NCBI RefSeq assembly: GCF_034808145.1
Contig: NZ_JAXHGM010000001.1
Span: forward strand, 372,001-436,000
Source of the DNA: Halorubellus sp034808145
GTDB taxonomy: Archaea; Halobacteriota; Halobacteria; Halobacteriales; Natrialbaceae
Direction: 5' to 3'
Length of the DNA: 64,000 nucleotides
The notes below the pieces were generated by a model. The model searched no databases. It was not told where the DNA came from and saw only the letters and a program-made list of their open reading frames with translations. The first letter of the stretch is position 1; each line of letters opens with the position of its first letter. Position numbers and translations under genes: made by a program. Below are positions 57,507 through 64,000 of the stretch, piece by piece.

Positions 57507-58442
57507 ATGAACGTCGTGTCGTTGCTGCCGTCGGCGACGGAGATACTGTACGCGCTCGGCGTGGAGCCCGTCGGGGTCAGTCACGAGTGCGATCATCCAC
57601 CCGAGGCCGCGGCGCTGCCGGCGGTGAACTACGCGAACGTCGACCCGGGCGCGGATAGTTCGGAGATCAACGCGCAGGTCGCCGAAGCCGAGTCGTCGGG
57701 CGAAGGCGTCTACGGGGTTCGCGTGGACGTGCTCGACGACCTCGACCCGGACGTGATCGTCACGCAGGGGATCTGTGACGTGTGCGCGGTCGATAGCGTG
57801 CTCGTCGAGGACGCCGTGTCGCGCATCGACGCGAATCCCGAGGTGGTGACGACGGACCCGCATCGGCTCGACGACGTCGTCGGGGACGTCGAGCGGGTCG
57901 GTGCAGCCGTCGACCGCGAGACCGAAGCCGCACGCGTCGCCGCCGACCTCCGGGAGCGCGTGGACGCGGTCCGCGACCGGGTCGGGACGCACCTCGACGA
58001 GACGGGCAAGGAACGTCCACGAGTCGCCATCTTCGACTGGCTCGACCCCGTGATGGTCGCCGGGCACTGGATGCCCGACGTCGTCGACGCCGCCGGCGGC
58101 CGGTACGGCATGGTCGACCCCGGCGAGTCCGCGCGGCCACGCGAGTTCGCGGAGATACGCGAGTACGACCCGGAGGTCGCCATCGCCGCCCCCTGCGGGT
58201 TCGGACTCGACCAGACCGCCCGCGACCTGGACGCGCTCACCGGCCGCGACGGCTGGAAGGAGCTCTCGGCGGTCGCGGCCGGGCGGACGTGGGCGCTCGA
58301 CGGCCACCACTACGCGAACCGCCCCGGCCCCCGTATCGTCGACACCGTCGAGCACGTCGCCGCGACCCTCTGGCCGGACGCGTTCGACGCACCGCCGGGC
58401 GAGGCGGCGCGACCGCTCGCGGAACTGCGTGCGGAGGCCTGA
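57507..58442 (+). CDS. BtuF-like cobamide-binding protein without signal peptide
   Basis: 311 residues of the Fe3+/B12 periplasmic-binding fold: VVSLLPSATEILYALG, the bridging helix LDDLDPDVIVTQGICDVCAVD, VTTDPHRLDDVVGDVERVG and HYANRPGPRIVDTVEHVAA. BtuF proteins normally carry a signal, but here the ATG at 57507 begins directly with the first strand, and no signal frame is seen upstream. It may be a cytosolic cobamide- or metal-binding protein (inference); cobO is also in the window. Confidence 0.85.
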   Translation: MNVVSLLPSATEILYALGVEPVGVSHECDHPPEAAALPAVNYANVDPGADSSEINAQVAEAESSGEGVYGVRVDVLDDLDPDVIVTQGICDVCAVDSVLVEDAVSRIDANPEVVTTDPHRLDDVVGDVERVGAAVDRETEAARVAADLRERVDAVRDRVGTHLDETGKERPRVAIFDWLDPVMVAGHWMPDVVDAAGGRYGMVDPGESARPREFAEIREYDPEVAIAAPCGFGLDQTARDLDALTGRDGWKELSAVAAGRTWALDGHHYANRPGPRIVDTVEHVAATLWPDAFDAPPGEAARPLAELRAEA

Positions 58443-58457
58443 GGAACCACCCCCGAG

Positions 58458-59273
58458 CTACTCGGGGACGGCGCAGGTCTCCTGGTAGGTCTGGCTCGCG
58501 ACGGAGTCGACGGGGTCGTCGCCGCAGACCGGGCACTCTGGGTTCGCGCGGTAGGGCACCTCGTCCGTGGAGAGGTCGGCGGCGTCGTACGTGAACATCC
58601 GCCCGGTGAGGGTGTCGCCGATGCCGGTGACGAGCTTGATGGCTTCGGTCGCCTGCACGGCACCGACGGTACCGGGGAGGACGCCGAGGACGCCAGTGGT
58701 CGCGCAGTCCGGGACCGTCCCGGGCTCGGGCGCTTCGGGGAACAGGCACCGGTAGCACGGCGCGCCGCCGGCCGGAACCGTCGTCGCCTGCCCCTCGAAC
58801 CTGTAGATGGCGCCGTGACACAGCGGCGTGTCCGCGAGGACGCACGCGTCGTTCAGGAGGTACCGCGTCGCGAAGTTGTCGGTCGCGTCCACGACGACGT
58901 CGTAGTCCGCGACGAGCGCGGCGACGGCGTCGCGATCGACGCGCGTCTCGTGGGTCTCGACGGTCACGTCCGGGTTGAGGGCTTCGACGAACTCGCGGGC
59001 GCTGTCGACCTTCGGGCGGCCGACGTCGGCGTCCGCGTGGACGACCTGCCGCTGGAGGTTCGAGCGCTCCACGACGTCGTCGTCCGCGATTCCGAGCCGG
59101 CCGACGCCGGCGGCCGCGAGGTACTGGAGAACGGGCGCGCCGAGGCCGCCCGCACCGACGACGAGCGCGCTCGCGTCGAGCAGCGCCGCCTGTCCGTCCG
59201 GCCCGACCTCGTCCATGATGACGTGTCGCGAGTACCGGTCGAGCTGGGTCGCGTCCAGATTCAGGTCGCTCAC
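58458..59273 (-). CDS. ubaA: E1-like SAMP-activating enzyme
   Basis: 271 residues. It adenylates the C-terminus of ubiquitin-like SAMPs for protein conjugation and for sulfur transfer to tRNA and molybdopterin. The ATP site VVGAGGLGAPVLQYLAAAGVG, DDDVVERSNLQRQ, the catalytic Cys190 in VPDCATTGVLG, and two CxxC pairs (173/176 and 247/250) that bind zinc all match haloarchaeal UbaA. The start is a GTG at 59273. It may also serve MoeB/ThiF roles. Confidence 0.94.
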   Translation of the reverse strand: MSDLNLDATQLDRYSRHVIMDEVGPDGQAALLDASALVVGAGGLGAPVLQYLAAAGVGRLGIADDDVVERSNLQRQVVHADADVGRPKVDSAREFVEALNPDVTVETHETRVDRDAVAALVADYDVVVDATDNFATRYLLNDACVLADTPLCHGAIYRFEGQATTVPAGGAPCYRCLFPEAPEPGTVPDCATTGVLGVLPGTVGAVQATEAIKLVTGIGDTLTGRMFTYDAADLSTDEVPYRANPECPVCGDDPVDSVASQTYQETCAVPE

Positions 59274-59410
59274 GGCCGACGGTACCACGTCCAGGAACTT
59301 ACGTCCGCGGGTCCGCAGCCGTGGCCCCGCTGTGGCCCCTCCCGCGGGTGGTTTCGCGATGGTTACCGGGTCCCTATCGGTTCGTCTCGGGGACTGTCGT
59401 AGGAGCATAC

Positions 59411-59418
59411 TTTATATG
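59411..59418 (+). promoter_or_regulatory. TATA box of the small zinc-finger gene
   Basis: TTTATATG lies 24-31 bases before the ATG at 59442, a strong and ideally placed element for a leaderless transcript. Confidence 0.7.
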
Positions 59419-59441
59419 CCTGCCACGCGTTACCGTGACGT

Positions 59442-59618
59442 ATGGCGTCCGCACCCGATACCGGTGACGACGTGTTCGACGAATTCCTCGAGAACCGCGG
59501 TCACGAGACGGAACCGGTAGGGTGGGAACGAAACTACAACAAGCTCCAGTGCCCGGAGTGCATGGCGCTCCACGACGACGGCGCCGCCGAGTGCACCGTC
59601 TGCGACTGGAACCCCTGA
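59442..59618 (+). CDS. Small zinc-finger protein (HVO_0416-like)
   Basis: 58 residues: a charged N-terminal half (DDVFDEFLENRGHETEPVGWERNYNK) and a C-terminal zinc knuckle with two CxxC pairs (LQCPECMALH and ECTVCDW). It resembles HVO_0416-type haloarchaeal micro-proteins from memory, whose role is unknown. The strong, well-placed TATA box supports expression. Confidence 0.8.
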   Translation: MASAPDTGDDVFDEFLENRGHETEPVGWERNYNKLQCPECMALHDDGAAECTVCDWNP

Positions 59619-59760
59619 CGAATCAGGGACCGACACCGCCCGAACCGATACCTCCCGACTGGTGCCGAGCGGACCAGAGCGGGCGAGCACCGCCGCCGTC
59701 ACTCGATTCCACTGGCAGTAACCGGTGGTTATTCCGGCAGCCTACCACGAGCGGCGGTAC

Positions 59761-59768
59761 CATTAATA
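59761..59768 (+). promoter_or_regulatory. TATA box of the DUF7563-type gene
   Basis: CATTAATA is centred about 27 bases before the ATG at 59791, predicting a leaderless start there. Confidence 0.55.
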
Positions 59769-59790
59769 CAGATTATTCCCCTACAGGAAG

Positions 59791-59961
59791 ATGGAGTTCC
59801 AAATGCCGGAATGTCAAAACTGCGGGTCCTTCGTCACCGATGCATACGCTCGGGTGTTCACACCTCGGGGCGTCGAGAACCCCCGAGTATGCCCGGACTG
59901 CAAGGACAAGATCCGCGACGGTAGCGACGTGCGCGAAGCCCGCTCTCCGCGTAACAACTAG
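59791..59961 (+). CDS. DUF7563-type small zinc protein
   Basis: 56 residues from the ATG at 59791, or 52 from the ATG at 59803 (MPECQNCGSFVTDAYARVF). Four Cys in two CxxC pairs (CQNC and CPDC) make one zinc site; VCPDCKDKIRDGSDVREARS is the conserved end. Haloarchaea carry many such micro-proteins. The TATA box supports the first ATG, while family length supports the second. Confidence 0.8.
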   Translation: MEFQMPECQNCGSFVTDAYARVFTPRGVENPRVCPDCKDKIRDGSDVREARSPRNN

Positions 59962-60086
59962 CATCGTCCAGGGAACGCCTCGTATCGCTCGTCGACCGCA
60001 CTCGGGACCTTCTCCTCGTCCGGCATCTAGCCCCGTCCCCGTCCGGCATCTAGCACCGCGTCGACCCGTTCCACCGAACCCACGGT

Positions 60087-60094
60087 CCTTATGA
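60087..60094 (+). promoter_or_regulatory. TATA box of the UvrD-like helicase gene
   Basis: CCTTATGA is centred 28 bases before the ATG at 60119. This supports 60119 over the in-frame GTG at 60110. Confidence 0.5.
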
Positions 60095-60118
60095 ACGTTC
60101 GGGCCCAGTGTGGGTACA

Positions 60119-61975
60119 ATGACCGACTCGGACGCGACACTCACCCGTCTGTTCGGTGGTCCCGGCAGCGGGAAGACGACGGCCCTCCTCGACAAGGTCG
60201 AAGGCATCCTCGAAGACGACGACGTCGAGTTCCGCGACATCCTCGTCGTCTCCTACACGCGCGCCGCCGCCGCCGAGATCCGCGAGCGACTCGCCGAACG
60301 GCTCGACGAGAACCCGCGAGCGCTCCAGGGGAACGTCTGCACGATGCACGCGAAGGCGTACGACCTCCTGAACCTCTCCCGCGGTGACGTCGTCGGCGAG
60401 GACGACAAGGAGGAGTTCTGCGACGACTTCGGCCTCGAGTTCGAGGACGAGTACGGCGGCGCCGGCCGACGGACGGCGCGGTCGACGACCATCGGAAACA
60501 AGATCATCGCCACCTCGCAGTGGTTGCAGCGAACGAACCGCGACGTCGCCGACTGGTACGACGTCCCGTTCCAGTGGAACGAGGAGGAGGTCCGCCTGCC
60601 ACCCGAGATCGATCCGAACGCGCAGGAGGGCAACAAGTACACGCCGACGTGGCCGAGCGACGACGACCGAATCGACGTGCCCGACGCCATCCGCGGGTGG
60701 CGGTCGTACAAGGGCGAGCACGACGTCATCGGGTTCGCGGACATGCTCGAACGCGTCGAGCAGCGGTCGTTGCTCCCGAACGTCGAGTACCTCGTCATCG
60801 ACGAGTTCCAGGACATCACGAAGCTCCAGCACGAGGTGTACGAGGAGTGGAAACCCCACATGACGGGTATCCTCATCGCGGGCGACGACGACCAGGTCGT
60901 GTACGCGTGGCAGGGCGCGGACCCGGACCTCTTGCTCGAAGCAGACCCCGACGACGACGTCATCCTCCCGAACTCGTATCGGCTGCCGTCGAACGTCCTG
61001 AACGTCGTGAACCGCGAGATTCGACACATCGCGAAGCGCCAGGACAAGGACCTGAAGCCTCGCAAGGAGGGCGGTGTCGTGGAGGCGGTGCAGCGCCCGT
61101 CGATGCTCGACCTCGTCCGGAACGTCCGCCGGACGGTCGACGAGACGATGGACGACGACGACCCGGAGACGGTGATGTTGCTGTTCCGCGCTCGCTACCA
61201 GATGTTCCAGTTCATCGACGAGTTCATCACGGAGGGCATCCCGTTCAAGTGCCTCACGGACCAGCGGATGTGGACGGACCGCCTGGACGACTACGCGACC
61301 GCGGTCGAGCGAGTCGACGAGGACGACCCCGTCAACGGCCTGCAGGCGCGTCGGCTCGCGGACATGCTCGCGGACTCGGCGTTCGGGACGAACGAGCGCG
61401 ACGACCTCTTCGATACCGTCGACGAGATGGAGGAGGAGGCGGGCGTCGAGGACCTGACGGACCTCATGATTCCCGCCGACGTCATCTCCGAGCACGTGCC
61501 GTTCATGCCGGGGCCGGCGTCGGCGTCGGACATGGTGCGGAAGGTGACGTCGTTCCAGAAGAAGACGATGAAGGCGTACTTCGCGAGCCCGGACTACCAC
61601 GGGCTGCCTCGCGATACGGTCCGCCTGGGCACGATCCACTCGGCGAAGGGTCGTGAGGCGGACCACGTGTTCGTCGGCACGGACCTGACGGAGAAGGTCG
61701 TCGAGCAGATGGCGGCGACCGCGGACCCCGACGAGGTCCCGGGTGGGCGCGAGTTCACGAAGACGACGAGCCCGGTCCCGATGCTGACGGACAACGAACG
61801 CCGCGTGTTCTACGTCGGGATGTCGCGCGCTCGCGAACGCCTCGTGCTCCTGGAGAACCTCGTGGACGGGGCGCCGACGCTCCCGATCGACGTGCTGTTG
61901 AACAACGAGCCGACGGGCGCGGACCTCGAGGACCTCATCGCGCAGGCGAAGGAGCCGATGGAGGCCGCGGACTAG
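60119..61975 (+). CDS. UvrD/Rep-family superfamily 1 helicase
   Basis: 618 residues. Helicase motifs in order: I GGPGSGKTTALL, Ia VVSYTRAAAAEI, II VIDEFQD, III GDDDQVVYAWQGA, IV LLFRARYQMFQFID, V TIHSAKGREADHVFVG and VI FYVGMSRARERLVLL. It unwinds DNA 3' to 5' with ATP and probably serves repair or replication restart. The 2B-like insert (about 380-480) is short. It ends seven bases before the M24 gene, so the two are likely cotranscribed. Confidence 0.93.
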   Translation: MTDSDATLTRLFGGPGSGKTTALLDKVEGILEDDDVEFRDILVVSYTRAAAAEIRERLAERLDENPRALQGNVCTMHAKAYDLLNLSRGDVVGEDDKEEFCDDFGLEFEDEYGGAGRRTARSTTIGNKIIATSQWLQRTNRDVADWYDVPFQWNEEEVRLPPEIDPNAQEGNKYTPTWPSDDDRIDVPDAIRGWRSYKGEHDVIGFADMLERVEQRSLLPNVEYLVIDEFQDITKLQHEVYEEWKPHMTGILIAGDDDQVVYAWQGADPDLLLEADPDDDVILPNSYRLPSNVLNVVNREIRHIAKRQDKDLKPRKEGGVVEAVQRPSMLDLVRNVRRTVDETMDDDDPETVMLLFRARYQMFQFIDEFITEGIPFKCLTDQRMWTDRLDDYATAVERVDEDDPVNGLQARRLADMLADSAFGTNERDDLFDTVDEMEEEAGVEDLTDLMIPADVISEHVPFMPGPASASDMVRKVTSFQKKTMKAYFASPDYHGLPRDTVRLGTIHSAKGREADHVFVGTDLTEKVVEQMAATADPDEVPGGREFTKTTSPVPMLTDNERRVFYVGMSRARERLVLLENLVDGAPTLPIDVLLNNEPTGADLEDLIAQAKEPMEAAD

Positions 61976-61982
61976 GCGAGCG

Positions 61983-63194
61983 ATGCGAGGGGACGCAGCC
62001 GGGCCGTCGCTCGCGGTCGACTACGCGCCGGTCCGCGAGGCGCTCGCCGAGCGGTCGGCGACGGCGTTCGTGCACGTGGGGACGAGCGAGGACGTCGTCC
62101 TGCGGTATCTGGCGCGAGCGACCGAGCTGGACGGCGAGCTGGCGGTGTGCGTGACGCCCGAGCAGTCGATGCTGTTCGCGCCGGACGCACCGGACGCGGC
62201 GCGCGAGGCGTTCCCGGGCGATCAGGTGCTCCCTGGCGGCGCGTCGATTCCGACGGGCGAGCGCGTGGCGGTCGCCTTGGAGGACCTCGGCAGGGAGGGG
62301 ACGGTACTTGCGCCACGGACGATTCCGCACGATGCGGCGCTGTACCTCGAGGGCCGCGGGTTCGAGGTGGCGTCGACGCCGGTCGTCGAGGACGCGCGGG
62401 TCGCGAAGACGGACCCGGAGCGCCTCCAGCAGCGGACGGTGCAGGCCGCGGCGGACGCTGCGGTCGAGCGTGCTCGCGCGGTCCTGCGCGAGAGCGAACG
62501 CCACGGCGGCGGCGACGGGCACGGTCACGGCGGTGGCCGTGGTCGCGGGCGCTCGCACGGTGAGGCCGAGGGTGCTGGCGTGGACGACGGCGTCGACGCC
62601 GTCGACGACCATCTCGTGTTCGAGGGGATGGCGTTGACGACGGAGCGGTTGCGTCGCGAGGTCGCGGCGTCGCTCGCGAGTTCGGGCGTGGACCCGGGCG
62701 TGGTGGCGGTCGGGGCCGGCGGGGACGCGACGCCGCGGTCGGACGCGGCGATACGCCCGGGGGAGCCGGTCGTGATCGCACTTGCGCCGCGGGACCGCGA
62801 CGGCTACCACGGGCGCGTGGTGCGGACGCTCGTCGTCGACGGTGACGGTGGGTGGACGCGGCGCGCGCAGCTCGCCGCCGATGGCGGCGTGAACGCGGCG
62901 CTCGCGGAGCTCGAACCCGGCGTCGACCTCGCCGCGGTCGAGCGCGAGGGCGCGGCGGAGCTGACGGCGTACGGGTTCGACGACCCCGTGGACGCGTTCG
63001 ACGTCCACGGCGTGGGGCTGGACGGGCGGGAGCGACCCCTGGGGGGCGACGAGGCGGTCCCGGAGGGCGCGGTCGTCGCGCTCGACGGGACCGCGACCGG
63101 CCCCGACGGCGTCGTCCGGGTGGCTGACCTCGCGGTCGTCACCGACGACGGCGCCGAGCGTCTCGGGACGGCGGCCCGAACGCTCGAGCCCTGA
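61983..63194 (+). CDS. M24 peptidase homologue with altered metal site
   Basis: 403 residues. An N-terminal creatinase-like part (residues 1-140) precedes a pita-bread domain. Where M24 enzymes have GYxSDxTRT, this protein reads RDGYHGRVVRT, replacing the second metal Asp. The downstream His is kept (DVHGVGLD). A His/Gly/Arg-rich stretch (HGGGDGHGHGGGRGRG) sits inside, perhaps a metal-binding loop. It is probably not a normal Xaa-Pro peptidase. Confidence 0.75.
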   Translation: MRGDAAGPSLAVDYAPVREALAERSATAFVHVGTSEDVVLRYLARATELDGELAVCVTPEQSMLFAPDAPDAAREAFPGDQVLPGGASIPTGERVAVALEDLGREGTVLAPRTIPHDAALYLEGRGFEVASTPVVEDARVAKTDPERLQQRTVQAAADAAVERARAVLRESERHGGGDGHGHGGGRGRGRSHGEAEGAGVDDGVDAVDDHLVFEGMALTTERLRREVAASLASSGVDPGVVAVGAGGDATPRSDAAIRPGEPVVIALAPRDRDGYHGRVVRTLVVDGDGGWTRRAQLAADGGVNAALAELEPGVDLAAVEREGAAELTAYGFDDPVDAFDVHGVGLDGRERPLGGDEAVPEGAVVALDGTATGPDGVVRVADLAVVTDDGAERLGTAARTLEP

Positions 63195-63197
63195 CCG

Positions 63198-63422
63198 TCA
63201 GTCGTCGTCGCCTGCGGCTCTCACGACGGCGACTCCGGACAGCAGGACTGCCGCGCCGAGCGTGCCGTACTGGACGTACCAGGCGGCATCGTCGAAGCTG
63301 AGCAGCCCGAGTATCACGAGCGCCGAGCTGAGTGCGAGGTACAGCACCCACTCCTGGGTGTCGCGGTCGGTGCCTCCGGGGACCGAGTGTTCGTCGGTAC
63401 CGTCGTTCACGGTTCGGGACAT
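63198..63422 (-). CDS. Small two-helix membrane protein
   Basis: 74 residues. An acidic N-terminus (NDGTDEHSVPGGTDRDTQE) precedes two hydrophobic segments (about 25-42 and 50-68) with a WYVQYG loop and ends in AAGDDD. It is convergent with the M24 gene, three bases apart. The family is not recognised. Confidence 0.7.
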   Translation of the reverse strand: MSRTVNDGTDEHSVPGGTDRDTQEWVLYLALSSALVILGLLSFDDAAWYVQYGTLGAAVLLSGVAVVRAAGDDD

Positions 63423-63517
63423 GGGCGGACTCGCCAGTATGTCTTGTCATCTGTCCATCTGCTTCCCGGGATGTTCGTGCCCGACACGAGCGAGCATGTG
63501 TGTTGGTACCTAGTCAC

Positions 63518-63535
63518 TCAGTAACACTTTACTGA
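63518..63535. promoter_or_regulatory. Inverted repeat over the promoter of the synthetase-like gene
   Basis: TCAGTAA-CACT-TTACTGA is a perfect 7-bp inverted repeat. The TTTACT part is also the best TATA candidate, about 27 bases before the ATG at 63557, so a protein bound here would block TBP. Confidence 0.5.
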
Positions 63536-63556
63536 CAGGTGAGACGATTGGGTCGT

Positions 63557-64000
63557 ATGGCCTCTCTCGAGGAGCACTACGACGCCCTCCGCGACCGCGA
63601 CCGCTACGAGCCCATCGACGACCCCGCGACCGGCACGCTCGCGCTCGGCGACCTCCCGCCGGCCGAGGTCCGCCGCCGGTTCGTCGTCGGCGAGGACGCC
63701 CGCGCGTTCGCCGACGAGGTCGGGACCGACGGCGTCCTGACGTTCGGCGTGAGCGTCACCGGCCCACCGCACCTCGGCACTCTCGGCCAGATACGGACCG
63801 CGCTCGCCCTCCAGGACGCCGGCTTCGACGTCCAGTTCGTCGTCGCGGACTTCGAGCCGTACAGCACCCAGGGGTACGCGCTCGACGCCGTCCGCGACCG
63901 CGCCCGACGGTTCGTCGCGTTCGTCGACGCGCTCGGGTCCGACCGCGACTGCGGCCGCCTCCGAACCCAGTACGGTGCCGCGGACGTCACGCACACCGCG
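63557..64000 (+). CDS. Class I aminoacyl-tRNA-synthetase-like protein, 5' part
   Basis: The first 148 residues are visible and the gene runs off the window. The HIGH-equivalent motif PHLGTLGQIRTAL follows a beta-strand (LTFGVSVTG), and VQFVVADFEPYSTQGYALD fits the Rossmann core of class Ic enzymes (Trp/Tyr group). An N-terminal helical lead of about 60 residues precedes it. Specificity cannot be told from this part; a paralogue with another role is possible. The promoter carries an inverted repeat. Confidence 0.7.
   Translation, partial: MASLEEHYDALRDRDRYEPIDDPATGTLALGDLPPAEVRRRFVVGEDARAFADEVGTDGVLTFGVSVTGPPHLGTLGQIRTALALQDAGFDVQFVVADFEPYSTQGYALDAVRDRARRFVAFVDALGSDRDCGRLRTQYGAADVTHTA

Overview
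The window is chromosomal DNA of a haloarchaeon (class Halobacteria). The evidence is the very high G+C, the strongly acidic proteins, archaeal-only genes (a TFB, Sec61-beta, eIF1/SUI1, a thermosome, a UbaA-type E1, a DUF7563-type zinc protein), coenzyme F420 genes, Tat lipoprotein signals, and TATA boxes about 27 bases before the start codon, as in leaderless haloarchaeal transcripts. Most of it is ordinary, densely packed core genome; no IS element, integrase or CRISPR array is visible. Layout: 1-7.4 kb holds a partial membrane gene, a decayed response regulator, F420-dependent NADP reductase (npdG), thioredoxin, Sec61-beta, pdxT, a DUF151 nuclease-like gene, hisE, a NOG1-like GTPase, a DUF389 membrane protein and engB. 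7.5-12.3 kb has a GNAT acetyltransferase, a Nudix-eIF2B-like fusion with a 36-bp coding repeat, a YfcE-type phosphoesterase and the overlapping F420 pair cofE-mer. 12.5-18.3 kb has small proteins, cspA, the MoxR / DUF58 / transglutaminase operon and eIF1. 18.4-20.8 kb has a rhodanese, a Cys-rich HTH-10 regulator and a divergent TFB whose shared promoter region carries two matching palindromes. 20.9-26.5 kb is an operon of regulator, binding protein, permease, CBS-ATPase, permease and an aromatic-amino-acid-lyase homologue that lacks the Ala-Ser-Gly triad. I propose it imports and breaks down ergothioneine or another histidine betaine; this is the most interesting system in the window.

26.6-36.6 kb has a thioredoxin-like protein, a carboxylesterase, cobO, an ATP-grasp protein, several membrane proteins, a glutaredoxin, an R2-like oxidase and MutS5. 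36.8-46.3 kb has Hsp20, a flavin disulfide oxidoreductase, KDG kinase, rtcA, mutL, glnA and the divergent Lrp. 46.3-53.5 kb carries two clusters of a hairpin repeat, an ATP-grasp ligase, an LLM monooxygenase, the thermosome, a broken phoD and an SRAP protein. 53.6-64 kb has an unusual winged-helix-LamG fusion, a tRNA-Ser with a nearby tRNA 3'-end fragment, ridA, a BtuF-like protein, ubaA, two tiny zinc-finger genes, a UvrD-like helicase, a degenerate M24 peptidase and the start of a class I aminoacyl-tRNA-synthetase-like gene cut by the window end.

Genes that appear to work together: npdG, cofE, mer and the luciferase-like monooxygenase (F420 or flavin redox chemistry); moxR-DUF58-transglutaminase (envelope processing); mutS5 and mutL (mismatch or recombination repair); Lrp and glnA (nitrogen control); cobO and the BtuF-like protein (cobamide acquisition). 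All functions are inferred from reading the sequence; nothing was searched against databases.
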